Shown: in pieces, positions 26,746 through 34,437 of the stretch
Position numbering within the stretch: position 1 is the stretch's first letter
Layout: each line of letters starts with the position of its first letter
Source of the DNA: JACPHD01 sp964431805
GTDB lineage: Bacteria > Patescibacteriota > Patescibacteriia > Patescibacteriales > GWC2-42-12
Direction: 5' to 3'
DNA: 55,988 bases
NCBI GenBank assembly: GCA_964431805.1
Contig: CAYSKV010000007.1
Location: forward strand, 1-55,988
Made by a program: the position numbers and the translations under genes
The notes under the pieces: model-generated
The model's database searches: none
Told to the model about the DNA's origin: nothing
What the model saw: the letters and a program-made list of their open reading frames with translations, nothing else

Positions 26746-26748
26746 CCT

Positions 26749-26854
26749 TTGAAAACTTTTTTAGAAAAAGTTTTCAATACTTTCAAAAATATAATGTATC
26801 AAATTAAAATTTAATAGCGGGCGAAGCCCTACGGCCATTAAATTTTAATTTGAT
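26749..26854 (+). ncRNA. Repeated structured leader element, copy 3
   Basis: 106 nt, ending 11 nt before the start at 26866. Hairpin 1 equals copy 2. Stem 3 (26798-26815 with 26837-26854) is 18 perfect pairs. Stem position 6 is A-T where copies 1-2 have G-C and copy 4 has C-G. The cap hairpin is GGGC/GCCC where copies 1-2 have GAGT/ACTC, a double compensatory change. Invariant CTACGGCC follows. Confidence 0.8.
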
Positions 26855-26865
26855 TATATTGAATT

Positions 26866-27306
26866 ATGAAATTACCATTTAAATTCAAAAGTATTCATTC
26901 ATGCGAAGCGGTGGTTTTAACTTGTATTGATTTTAGATTTTGGCGCGAGACTTTAGAATATATAGAAAAAGAATTAAATATTAAATCTTTTGATTTTCCG
27001 TCTTTACCTGGAGCCGCCAAAGCTATTAACGGATGCGCTGAGAATGATATTGTCATGCAATGCGTAAGCGTGCCTTGTGATTTGCATCATGCTAAAAAAT
27101 TAGTTATCGTTAATCATCAGGATTGCGGCGCTTATGGCGGTAGTAAAGTTTTTAATGGCGACGAAGCCGGCGAACAGAAATTTCATGAAGAAGAATTAAA
27201 TAAAGCCAAAGCTAAAATTTTAGAAAAATATCCTAGCCTGGAAGTAATTTTAGTTTATGTTAAATTAGTGGATGGGGGAGAGAATGTTGAATTTATTAAA
27301 CTATAA
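26866..27306 (+). CDS. Beta-carbonic-anhydrase-like zinc protein
   Basis: A 146-residue protein with the zinc ligands and Asp-Arg pair of beta-carbonic anhydrases: TCIDFRFW (CxDxR) near residue 20 and NHQDCGAYGG (HxxC) near residue 86. True enzymes have 170-220 residues; this one lacks the N-terminal arm and part of the C-terminus. Similar short proteins are annotated only as CA-related. It could interconvert CO2 and bicarbonate, and bicarbonate is the TsaC substrate encoded 8 kb upstream (inference). It is probably transcribed with the atp operon. Confidence 0.8.
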   Translation: MKLPFKFKSIHSCEAVVLTCIDFRFWRETLEYIEKELNIKSFDFPSLPGAAKAINGCAENDIVMQCVSVPCDLHHAKKLVIVNHQDCGAYGGSKVFNGDEAGEQKFHEEELNKAKAKILEKYPSLEVILVYVKLVDGGENVEFIKL

Positions 27307-27329
27307 AAGATTATAATATTATAAAAATG

Positions 27330-27354
27330 CGAACTAATAAAGTTCGTTTTTTTA
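27330..27354 (+). terminator. Terminator closing the atp transcription unit
   Basis: CGAACT (27330-27335), loop AATAA, AGTTCG (27341-27346), then seven T. Confidence 0.85.
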
Positions 27355-27381
27355 TTTAAAATAAGCAAATATTATAAAATC

Positions 27382-27409
27382 TTGACAAGCATCGCCTTAG
27401 TGCTAAAAT
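27382..27409 (+). promoter_or_regulatory. groES-groEL promoter
   Basis: Perfect TTGACA (27382-27387), 16-base spacer, TAAAAT (27404-27409). The predicted start near 27416 lies just before the CIRCE operator. An extra half-site-like TTAGTGCTAA (27397-27406) overlaps the -10 region. Confidence 0.8.
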
Positions 27410-27420
27410 ACAATAATAGA

Positions 27421-27447
27421 TTAGCACTTGAATAATGAGAGTGCTAA
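27421..27447 (+). promoter_or_regulatory. CIRCE operator (HrcA binding site)
   Basis: Arms TTAGCACTT (27421-27429) and GAGTGCTAA (27439-27447) with a 9-base spacer. It matches the CIRCE consensus at all positions but the last base of the left arm. It predicts HrcA repression of groES-groEL, relieved on heat shock. The hrcA gene is not in the window. Confidence 0.95.
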
Positions 27448-27472
27448 ATTAATAATTAATAATATAACTAAT

Positions 27473-27763
27473 ATGAAGTTAAAACCAATTCATGACCATA
27501 TTGTGGTTAAGCCAATTATTCAAGATGAAATTACTAAATCTGGTATTGTTTTGCCGGATACTATAGATAAAGAGAAACCAGAAAAGGGCGAAGTTATCGC
27601 CGTGGGCGATGGAAAATTATTAGATAACGGTCAGAGAGCAGTTATAAGCGTTAAAGTCGGCGATAAAGTTATGTTTAAAAAATATTCTCCTGACGAAATA
27701 AAAGTTGATGGAGTTGAATATTTAATAATCAGCGAGAGCGATGTGTTAGCGATCTTAGAATAA
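27473..27763 (+). CDS. groES: Co-chaperonin GroES
   Basis: A 96-residue lid of the chaperonin. It starts with MKLKPIHDHIVVKPI and has the mobile loop (EITKSGIVLPDT) and GEVIAVGDG. The length is standard. The ATG at 27473 was chosen; a longer frame from 27428 would start inside the CIRCE operator. It is 21 bases upstream of groEL in one operon. Confidence 0.97.
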   Translation: MKLKPIHDHIVVKPIIQDEITKSGIVLPDTIDKEKPEKGEVIAVGDGKLLDNGQRAVISVKVGDKVMFKKYSPDEIKVDGVEYLIISESDVLAILE

Positions 27764-27784
27764 TTAATATTAAGTATAAACAAT

Positions 27785-29443
27785 ATGGCAAAACAAATTA
27801 TTTACGATGAAAAAGCTAGAGGCGCTTTAAAAAGAGGCGTTGATCAACTAGCTAATGCAGTAAAAGTAACACTCGGGCCTAAGGGCAGAAATGTAGTAAT
27901 TGAAAAAAGTTATGGCGGCCCAACTATTACTAAAGATGGCGTGACCGTAGCTAAAGAAATTGAGCTTGAAGATAAGTTTGAAAATATTGGCGCGTCTTTA
28001 GTTAAAGAAGTTGCTTCAAAAACTAATGATGTGGCTGGAGATGGTACGACTACGGCGACGGTTTTAGCTCAAGCTATGATCGCGGAAGGCTTAAAAATGG
28101 TTGCTAGCGGTGTTAGCCCGATTGATTTAAGAAAGGATATTGAAAATAAAGTTGCCGAGATTGTGGCTAATTTGAAAAAGATGAGTAAGACTATTAAAAC
28201 TAAAGAAGAAATCGCTCAAGTAGCGTCAATTAGCGCCAATGATTCTGAAATTGGCAATATTATTGCCGAGGCCATGGAAGCGGTTGGTAAAGATGGCGTG
28301 ATTACGGTTGAAGAAGGCCAATCTTTCGGTGTAGTAAAAGAAGTTGTTGAAGGCATGCAGTTTGATAAAGGTTATGTTTCGCCTTATATGATTACTAATA
28401 CCGAATCAATGAAAGCCGAATTTAATGAACCGAGCATTTTAATTACGGATAAAAAAATATCGTCAATCCAAGAAATTTTACCGCTACTCGAAAAAATGGC
28501 GCAGTCAGGCAAAAAGGATTTAGTGATTATTGCCGATGAAATAGAGGGGGAGGCTTTAGCCACTTTTGTAGTAAACAAATTACGCGGCACTTTTAATGTT
28601 TTAGGCATTAAAGCCCCTGGTTTTGGCGATCGCCGTAAAGCTATGTTAGAAGATATTGCCATTTTAACTGGCGGTAAATTTATTACCGAAGAAGTTGGTT
28701 TAAAATTAGATAAAGCGGAAATTACTGATTTAGGCAGCGCGCGAAAAGTTGTAGCTTCGAAAGAAGATACTGTAATAGTTGAAGGCAAGGGTTCGGTTGA
28801 AGCGATTAAAAATCGCGTAACGCAAATTAGAAAAGAAATGGCGGCGGCCGATTCTGATTATGATAAAGAAAAATTGCAGGAACGTTTAGCAAAATTGTCC
28901 GGCGGCGTAGCGGTTATAAAAGTTGGCGCGGCTACGGAAACCGAAATGAAAGAAAAGAAAGATAGAATTGAAGACGCTTTAAATGCGACTCGAGCGGCCG
29001 TGGCCGAAGGCGTGGTAGCCGGAGGCGGTTTAGCTTTAGCTCAAGCCGGCAATGCTTTTAACGAATTGACTGACAAAACAGAAGATACGCCAGGCGCTAG
29101 ATTGGTTGATACAGCGATTTTAGAACCGATGAAGCAAATTGCGGCTAACGCCGGAAAAGACGGCTCTTTAATTTTGTATAACATTATTAAAGAATACAAA
29201 GCCGGCAATAAAAATTTAGGCTATAACGCCATGACGGATAAATTTGAAGATATGTTTACGGCCGGCATCGTTGATCCAACTAAAGTAGTGCGTAGCGCTT
29301 TAGAGCATGCGTCTAGCGCAGCTATTATGTTTTTAACTACTGAAGCGGTAATTGCCGAAAAGCCCGAAAAGAAAGAATGTGGACATGGCGGCGGCGCCCC
29401 AGCCGGTTACGGGGGAATGGATCCGTCAATGATGGGAATGTAA
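27785..29443 (+). CDS. groEL: Chaperonin GroEL
   Basis: A 552-residue chaperonin subunit. The nucleotide-binding GDGTTTATVLAQ with the catalytic Asp is near residue 87, the apical domain hydrophobic groove is normal, and the tail GYGGMDPSMMGM is the usual Gly-Met repeat. The acidic-His insert ECGHGGGAP precedes the tail. Controlled by the CIRCE element and closed by a strong terminator. Confidence 0.98.
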   Translation: MAKQIIYDEKARGALKRGVDQLANAVKVTLGPKGRNVVIEKSYGGPTITKDGVTVAKEIELEDKFENIGASLVKEVASKTNDVAGDGTTTATVLAQAMIAEGLKMVASGVSPIDLRKDIENKVAEIVANLKKMSKTIKTKEEIAQVASISANDSEIGNIIAEAMEAVGKDGVITVEEGQSFGVVKEVVEGMQFDKGYVSPYMITNTESMKAEFNEPSILITDKKISSIQEILPLLEKMAQSGKKDLVIIADEIEGEALATFVVNKLRGTFNVLGIKAPGFGDRRKAMLEDIAILTGGKFITEEVGLKLDKAEITDLGSARKVVASKEDTVIVEGKGSVEAIKNRVTQIRKEMAAADSDYDKEKLQERLAKLSGGVAVIKVGAATETEMKEKKDRIEDALNATRAAVAEGVVAGGGLALAQAGNAFNELTDKTEDTPGARLVDTAILEPMKQIAANAGKDGSLILYNIIKEYKAGNKNLGYNAMTDKFEDMFTAGIVDPTKVVRSALEHASSAAIMFLTTEAVIAEKPEKKECGHGGGAPAGYGGMDPSMMGM

Positions 29444-29464
29444 TTAAAAAAAATTTTTTATAAA

Positions 29465-29500
29465 AATAGAGTAATTAAAATAGATTACTCTATTTTTTTA
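29465..29500 (+). terminator. Terminator of groES-groEL
   Basis: AATAGAGTAAT (29465-29475), loop of 8, ATTACTCTATT (29484-29494), then T5. An 11-bp perfect stem. Confidence 0.9.
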
Positions 29501-29578
29501 TTTTAGTAATTAGGCGTTTAGAGCAGTTAAAACATTCAAACATTTTCGTATACTTTTTTCTAAATTCAACATTCGTAC

Positions 29579-29922
29579 CGCTCCGCTAGGGGTTACTTTC
29601 TTATAATTAAGAAAGTAACCAAAGAACTTTTGGGGTGCCTCAATGCGCTATCACACTGATTAATCTTGAATTGCTCACGCCTTGGCGCTTATTCGTCACC
29701 CCAAACCCCGGGGTGATTTTAAATTGCATTTCAGTATTTTAATGCGAGCCTAGAAAAATTTAGGATCAGATTTAGTATAAAATTTATTTATAAACATTTC
29801 GCTGTTTGAGCCGTTTAGGCGAGTTCGAAATTTTGTTATAAATTTTATACTAAATCCTTAAATTTTTCTCCAGCTCGCGATTTTTGCGCAGCTTTTTTAA
29901 AAAAGCGGTCCTAAGCGGAGCG
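29579..29922. repeat. 344-bp repeat island with inverted ends
   Basis: The 430-base gap after the groEL terminator holds no gene. It is bounded by CGCTCCGCTAGG (29579-29590) and its near-complement CCTAAGCGGAGCG (29910-29922). Inside are a 13-bp hairpin GGTTACTTTCTTA/TAAGAAAGTAACC (29591-29620), CACCCC/GGGGTG (29697-29715), a 135-bp inverted repeat with a 19-bp perfect arm (29769-29787 with 29838-29856, outer GCGAGC/GCTCGC), and the palindrome GCTTTTTTAAAAAAGC (29891-29906). Its first 34 bases recur at 55955-55988. It is probably a non-coding mobile or transposon-derived element. Confidence 0.7.
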
Positions 29923-29949
29923 AAAATTTAGTTTGCTCTAATTTCAGCT

Positions 29950-31026
29950 ATGTTTTATAATAATGATATGGAACTAGATAAACGGCCAATTAGCATAAAT
30001 ATTACTAGTGGAACAATAATTAAAACTATCGCTATTTTTGTTTTAGTTTATTTTTTGTATTTAGTTAGCGACATTTTAATTATATTTTTTGTTTCTTTAG
30101 TATTCTCGAGCGCCCTGGATCCTTGGGTTGATAAGCTTAAAAAGAAAAAAATTCCTCGTTCATTAAGCGTTTTAATGTTATATCTTATAGTTTTCGCTGT
30201 ATTAGGTATGACTTTATATTTAATAACCCCGCCGATTATTAATGAAGTTAATAGTATCTCAAGTAATTTTCCAAGCTATCTTGAATCTATTTCTTCTAAA
30301 TTTAGTTTATTAAAAGATTATTCTTCAAAATACGGTTTGGTTGATAGCACTAAAAGTTCCCTTGATATTATTACTGGGTATTTGCATAATACGGCCTCCG
30401 GAGTTGTTTTTACTCTGTTTAATATTTTTGGCGGGCTTTTTTCGTTCGCTTTAATTTTAGTTTTGACATTTTACATGGTAGTTGAAGAAAGCGCTATTAA
30501 AAAATTAGTTTGGTCAATCGCTCCTGAAAAAAATCAATCTTATGTAATGCATTTAGTTAATCGCATGCAATTAAAAATGGGTTATTGGCTAAGAGGGCAG
30601 TTGATCGTTTCTTTTTCTTTGGCAGTTATGTCTTACGTCGGTTTAGAAATATTAGGCGTAAATTATGCTTTAGTTTTAGCGCTTTTAGTTGGATTTTTTT
30701 CTTTTATACCTTATATGGGGGCAATTTTAGGCGCTTTACCGGCGGTGCTTATGGCTTTTATACAATCGCCCTTATTAGCGATTTTTGCTGTTATTTTATT
30801 TTACATAATTCATTTTATTGAAGGTAATTTTTTGCAGCCAAAAATTATGCAAAAAGCTGTTGGTTTAAATCCGATTGTTAGCATCTTAGTTATTTTAGCC
30901 GGGTTTAAATTAGCCGGGCTTATCGGCGCTTTGCTTTCTATACCAGTGGCAACGGCTTTGTCGGTTTTTATTCAAGATATTTTTAGAAATAAAGAAAATA
31001 AAAAAGAAATTCAAGAAGAGATATAA
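29950..31026 (+). CDS. AI-2E/PerM-family membrane protein
   Basis: A 358-residue protein with about eight membrane helices. The family core is at the C-terminal half: GYWLRGQLIVSFSLAVMSYVG, FIPYMGAILGALPAVLMAF, then NFLQPKIMQKAVGLNPIVSILVILAGF and GLIGALLSIPVA. Members include putative AI-2 exporters and Na+/H+ antiporters, so the substrate is uncertain. Start at 29950; the ATG at 29968 (MELDKRP) is an equally good candidate. Confidence 0.9.
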   Translation: MFYNNDMELDKRPISINITSGTIIKTIAIFVLVYFLYLVSDILIIFFVSLVFSSALDPWVDKLKKKKIPRSLSVLMLYLIVFAVLGMTLYLITPPIINEVNSISSNFPSYLESISSKFSLLKDYSSKYGLVDSTKSSLDIITGYLHNTASGVVFTLFNIFGGLFSFALILVLTFYMVVEESAIKKLVWSIAPEKNQSYVMHLVNRMQLKMGYWLRGQLIVSFSLAVMSYVGLEILGVNYALVLALLVGFFSFIPYMGAILGALPAVLMAFIQSPLLAIFAVILFYIIHFIEGNFLQPKIMQKAVGLNPIVSILVILAGFKLAGLIGALLSIPVATALSVFIQDIFRNKENKKEIQEEI

Positions 31027-31066
31027 AATTATTTATTATTTAAAAATTAATTTTAAGAGTAAATTT

Positions 31067-31546
31067 ATGTTTAACAAAATAATGGAGTGGTGCCTAGGTA
31101 CGCAAGAAAAAAGAAAAACTATTCTTTGGATAGTAATAATTTTAGTTTTGGCCTTATTAATTGTAACGGTTTTTAACGCAATGTTTAGCGGTAGCACAAA
31201 AAATTTCGGTCGTTTATCTGATTGGGCGGATTTTTCTAAATATCAAGCCGTATTTTTATCTAACGGCCAAGTTTATTTTGGCAAGGTGACTGATGCTAAT
31301 AACCAAACTTTAGTTTTAGAAAATATTTATTATTTACGTTCGGCCGGTAATTTGCAAGTTTCTAATAATGATAATACGACAACTACGCCGGCGACTGATA
31401 ATTTTTCATTAGTTAAATTAGGCAATGAACTTCATGGTCCAGAAGATAAAATGTCCATTAATTTATCTCAAGTTTTATTTGTAGAAGATTTAAAAGCTCA
31501 ATCCAAAGTAGTTGAAGCGATTAGGGCATACGAGACGAAGAAGTAA
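31067..31546 (+). CDS. Single-pass membrane protein of unknown function
   Basis: A 159-residue protein with one membrane helix (about residues 18-40). An external domain follows: FSKYQAVFLSNGQVYFGKVTD then LVLENIYYLR, a Thr-rich linker, and VKLGNELHGPEDKMSINLSQVLFVEDL. The domain looks like a small beta barrel. I have the impression that this kind of protein is common in CPR genomes, but it has no known role. It lies 40 bases after the AI-2E-family gene. Confidence 0.7.
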   Translation: MFNKIMEWCLGTQEKRKTILWIVIILVLALLIVTVFNAMFSGSTKNFGRLSDWADFSKYQAVFLSNGQVYFGKVTDANNQTLVLENIYYLRSAGNLQVSNNDNTTTTPATDNFSLVKLGNELHGPEDKMSINLSQVLFVEDLKAQSKVVEAIRAYETKK

Positions 31547-31566
31547 AATTGTTTTTTATAGAAAAG

Positions 31567-31600
31567 AGCACGCGGCTAAATGCAGTCGCGTGCTTTTGTA
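31567..31600 (+). terminator. Intrinsic terminator
   Basis: AGCACGCG (31567-31574), 12-base loop, CGCGTGCT (31587-31594), then TTTG. It ends the plus-strand unit before the opposing minus-strand gene. Confidence 0.85.
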
Positions 31601-31653
31601 ATAATTTTTTAACATTTTAATTAGTAAAATGGGCTTTTTGATATGTTTTTAAA

Positions 31654-32133
31654 TCAACTCGTTTCTTGGCTCTGGAGATATTCTTTGAGCGCTTCTTTTG
31701 GCGCGAGGTCCACGAGATCTAAAATTCCTGTGACAAAGTTAATAATTCTTTTGCTTTTATCCGTCGTTAAATTTTTAGGTGGAGCTGCGCAATAAGAAGA
31801 TAGACATAATTTATTGGCCATAATTTGCGCTTCGGTTTCCGTCGGCATAGCCGCTGCGAAAGATTTGGTTGTGTGGGTTGCAATAATTTTCGCCAGATTG
31901 ATGGCGTCATTTGTTAGAGCGATAAAAATTTTACAACTGCATTCTTCAAACCCGGTGACAATTTTTTTCATATTGCCATAGTTTTGTTCTTGTGTTGCAA
32001 GAATTATTGTTTTGAAGGGAATTTTAAAATTTTGTAACGTTTTTTCGACTACTTCTTGGGCGCCATAATTGCTTAGATCTTTCTCAGCATTAGCATCAAC
32101 GATAACTACGACATTAACATGTTTGTCTAACAT
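31654..32133 (-). CDS. PurE-like protein lacking catalytic residues
   Basis: A 159-residue single-domain protein. Its pattern of strands and helices (VVVIVDAN, KTLQNFKIPFKTIILAT, CKIFIALTNDAINLAKIIATHTTKSFAAAMP) resembles PurE, the N5-CAIR mutase of purine synthesis. The PurE GSxSD, SAHRTP and GGAAHLPG motifs are absent, so mutase activity is unlikely and the resemblance itself is moderate. The gene is odd in two ways: it has a perfect GAGGAGG ribosome-binding site 5-6 bases before the ATG, and it is the only gene here ending in TGA. Confidence 0.65.
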   Translation of the reverse strand: MLDKHVNVVVIVDANAEKDLSNYGAQEVVEKTLQNFKIPFKTIILATQEQNYGNMKKIVTGFEECSCKIFIALTNDAINLAKIIATHTTKSFAAAMPTETEAQIMANKLCLSSYCAAPPKNLTTDKSKRIINFVTGILDLVDLAPKEALKEYLQSQETS

Positions 32134-32224
32134 TTTTTCCTCCTCAAGTTTTTTAGTTTAGGCTGCTTGTCTTTTTTTATTTAAATATTTATAAGTCTTT
32201 TAGACTATTATTTTTAATGTACGC

Positions 32225-32255
32225 AAAAAGCTAAACCTCCTTAGTTTAGCTTTTT
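32225..32255 (-). terminator. Terminator after tRNA-Leu
   Basis: AAAAAGCTAAAC (32225-32236), 7-base loop, GTTTAGCTTTTT (32244-32255). Symmetric, so usable on both strands; it lies just past the 3' end of the tRNA gene. Confidence 0.85.
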
Positions 32256-32257
32256 TG

Positions 32258-32341
32258 TGCCTCGGGAGAGAATCGAACTCTCATGAAATTGCTTTCACAC
32301 GAGTTTGAGTCGTGCGCGTCTACCAGTTCCGCCACCGAGGC
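32258..32341 (-). tRNA. tRNA-Leu (CAA)
   Basis: 84 nt with a long variable arm (class II). Acceptor GCCTCGG/CCGAGGC, discriminator A, anticodon stem CACGA/TCGTG with loop CTCAAAC, anticodon CAA reading UUG. The 3' CCA is not encoded. Confidence 0.95.
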
Positions 32342-32411
32342 GATATTTAAGTTAAATAAAACCAGCGTTAGCTAGTTTATTCTTATATTATAATAAAGTT
32401 TTTTTCTTAAT

Positions 32412-32441
32412 TTGTCAAAGAGAGTAAAAATAGGGTATAAT
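32412..32441 (+). promoter_or_regulatory. Promoter of parA-parB
   Basis: TTGTCA (32412-32417), 18-base spacer, perfect TATAAT (32436-32441), about 57 bases before parA. Confidence 0.65.
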
Positions 32442-32498
32442 ATTGATATAAAACCATTTTTAAGTTGTGGTTTGGTTCTATAATGATGAAATAAAATA

Positions 32499-33269
32499 AT
32501 GGGCAAAATCATTTCTATAGTTAATCAAAAGGGCGGGGTGGGTAAAACTACCACGGCTTTAAATTTGGGAGCTTATTTAGCCTATTTAGGTAAGCAGGTT
32601 TTGCTCGTTGATATTGACCCACAAGCTAATGCTACTTCTGGTTTAGGCGTTGATCATAAAAATTTAGAGCATGGCGTTTATGAAGCATTAATCGGTCAAA
32701 AGCCGATTTTCGAAGTTATAAAATATACTCTGCAGGATGGTTATAAAATTGCTCCGGCCACGGTTGCTTTAGCCGGCGCTGGCATTGAATTAGTAAATAT
32801 GGAGGATAGGGAATTTAGGTTAGCGCGAATTTTAGATCACATTAAAGATGAATATGATTATATTATTATTGACGGTCCACCGTCGCTTGGGCTTTTAACC
32901 GTTAATAGTTTAGTAGCGGCCGACGAAGTTTTAATTCCAATTCAAAGCGAATATTTCGCGTTAGAAGGTTTGAGTCAATTACTTGAAACTATAAGTTTAG
33001 TGCAAAATAATCTAAAGCCAGAATTAGGCATTATGGGCGCGGTGATTACTATGTTTGATAGGCGCAATCGTTTGTCTGGTTCGGTTATGAATGAGCTTTA
33101 TCAATATTTCCCTAATCGGGTTTTTAGAAGTATTATTCCAAGAAGTATTAAGTTAGCCGAAGCGCCGAGTTATGGTCGGTCTATTTTATATTATGATCCA
33201 TCGTCTAAGGGTGGGCGAGCTTATGAAAAATTAGCGCGTGAGGTAATTGATTTAGAAAGAAGATATTAG
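32499..33269 (+). CDS. parA: Chromosome-partitioning ATPase ParA (Soj)
   Basis: A 256-residue deviant Walker ATPase. The signature KGGVGKTT is at residues 11-18, Walker A' and B are VDIDPQANATSG and YIIIDGPPSLG. It binds DNA non-specifically as an ATP dimer and is released by ParB, moving origins apart. The length equals B. subtilis Soj. parB follows after a 158-base gap. Confidence 0.97.
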   Translation: MGKIISIVNQKGGVGKTTTALNLGAYLAYLGKQVLLVDIDPQANATSGLGVDHKNLEHGVYEALIGQKPIFEVIKYTLQDGYKIAPATVALAGAGIELVNMEDREFRLARILDHIKDEYDYIIIDGPPSLGLLTVNSLVAADEVLIPIQSEYFALEGLSQLLETISLVQNNLKPELGIMGAVITMFDRRNRLSGSVMNELYQYFPNRVFRSIIPRSIKLAEAPSYGRSILYYDPSSKGGRAYEKLAREVIDLERRY

Positions 33270-33427
33270 TAATTTTCAATTTTCAATTCTCAATTTTCAA
33301 ACAATAATTTAATTCAATAATTTTCAATTAAAAATTTAGTCATTAAAAATTGTTTAGAAATTATAAATTGGAAATTAAAATTTTATAAGATAATGATCAA
33401 TAAATTAAATATTAATTTTATAATAAT
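33270..33427. repeat. Low-complexity gap with CAATTTTCAA repeats
   Basis: Four or five irregular copies of CAATTTTCAATT-like words, then A+T-only sequence up to parB. No stem, promoter or gene is convincing here. Probably slippage-derived. Confidence 0.4.
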
Positions 33428-34309
33428 ATGTCTAATGGCTTAGGAAGAGGATTAAGTTCTTTAATCCCGCAAAAAGTTAATAAAGTTGCCGTAACATCAA
33501 GCGGCGACGCTGTGATTAATGTCACGAGTGCTGCGGATAAAGGAAAAGTTTTACAGCTTAAGCCGGAGCAAATTGGGCTTAACCCCATGCAACCGCGCAA
33601 AAATTTTAACGAACATCAATTACATGAGTTGGTTGAATCAGTTAAGCAATATGGCATTATCCAACCGCTAATCGTAACGCAAAAAAATGGCCGATATGAA
33701 TTGATCGCCGGCGAACGACGTTTAAGAGCAGCCAAGGCTTTGGGTTTAGCCACTGTGCCGGCTATAGTTAGGCAAGCCGATGAACAGCAAAAACTTGAAT
33801 TGGCGTTAGTGGAAAATTTACAGAGAGAAGATCTAAACGCGATTGAAACGGCTATTGCTTATCGTAAGTTAATTGATGAATTTAATTTAAGCCAAGAAGA
33901 ATTAGCGGTTAAGGTAAGCCGTTCGCGGCCGGTCGTAACCAACACTTTAAGATTTTTAAATTTGCCAGAAGAAATTCAGAATGCTTTGATTGAAGGTAAA
34001 ATAACCGAAGGTCATGCTAAGATAATTGTCGGCCTTGAAACTGAAGCTCAACAATTCGCGCTGTATAAAAAAATATTATTGAATAAAATGAGCGTTGATC
34101 AATCACTTAAAGAAACTAGAGTGATGGGTGGAACTAAGCAGGCTAGAATTAAAATAAATTATGCGGATAAAGATAAGGAATTCGCTTTTCGTCAATTTTT
34201 CGGCACTAAAGCAGAAGTTAAGCGTAAGGGTAAGGGCGGGGAAGTGGTTATTTATTTTTATTCTGATGAAGAATTAGGCGAACTTGTGGCTAAGATAAAA
34301 AATCTTTAA
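33428..34309 (+). CDS. parB: Chromosome-partitioning protein ParB (Spo0J)
   Basis: A 293-residue CTP-dependent clamp that loads at parS sites. The ParB/Srx domain carries NPMQPRKNF, IQPLIVTQKNGRYELIAGERRLRAAK and VENLQREDLN; a helix-turn-helix follows (LSQEELAVKVSRSRPVVTNTLRFL), then a C-terminal dimer domain. The N-terminus GLGRGLSSLIPQ is the ParA-stimulating peptide. No palindrome matching the usual parS was found in this window. Confidence 0.97.
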   Translation: MSNGLGRGLSSLIPQKVNKVAVTSSGDAVINVTSAADKGKVLQLKPEQIGLNPMQPRKNFNEHQLHELVESVKQYGIIQPLIVTQKNGRYELIAGERRLRAAKALGLATVPAIVRQADEQQKLELALVENLQREDLNAIETAIAYRKLIDEFNLSQEELAVKVSRSRPVVTNTLRFLNLPEEIQNALIEGKITEGHAKIIVGLETEAQQFALYKKILLNKMSVDQSLKETRVMGGTKQARIKINYADKDKEFAFRQFFGTKAEVKRKGKGGEVVIYFYSDEELGELVAKIKNL

Positions 34310-34325
34310 AATAAGAAATAAAAAC

Positions 34326-34358
34326 AAAAAATCGTTCTATAAATAAGGCGATTTTTTT
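34326..34358 (+). terminator. Terminator of parA-parB
   Basis: AAAAATCG, loop of 14, CGATTTTTTT. Confidence 0.8.
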
Positions 34359-34360
34359 GT

Positions 34361-34388
34361 TTGCTATTTTTGGTTAAAATGCTATATT
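34361..34388 (+). promoter_or_regulatory. Possible dnaE promoter
   Basis: TTGCTA (34361-34366), 16-base spacer, TATATT (34383-34388). Moderate match, well placed 50 bases before dnaE. Confidence 0.45.
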
Positions 34389-34400
34389 GTAATAGTAAAA

Positions 34401-34425
34401 AGGAGGCACAAAAATTTGTGCCTTT
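34401..34425 (+). promoter_or_regulatory. Leader hairpin before dnaE with buried AGGAGG
   Basis: AGGCACA (34404-34410) pairs with TGTGCCT (34417-34423). An AGGAGG overlaps the left arm but is about 35 bases from the ATG. The near-identical palindrome GGGGCACAAAATTTTGTGCC occurs after rpmG at 42575. Confidence 0.5.
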
Positions 34426-34437
34426 AGTGTATTTTTT

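Noticed and set aside
27428..27763. Longer groES starting at a TTG at 27428
   Set aside because: That start lies inside the CIRCE operator. The ATG at 27473 gives the standard GroES N-terminus and length.
33270..33427. CRISPR-like short repeats between parA and parB
   Set aside because: The CAATTTTCAA words are irregular, without constant spacers or cas genes.
32342..34437. parS site or replication origin near parA-parB
   Set aside because: No TGTTTCACGTGAAACA-like palindrome, DnaA-box cluster or dnaA gene was found in the window.
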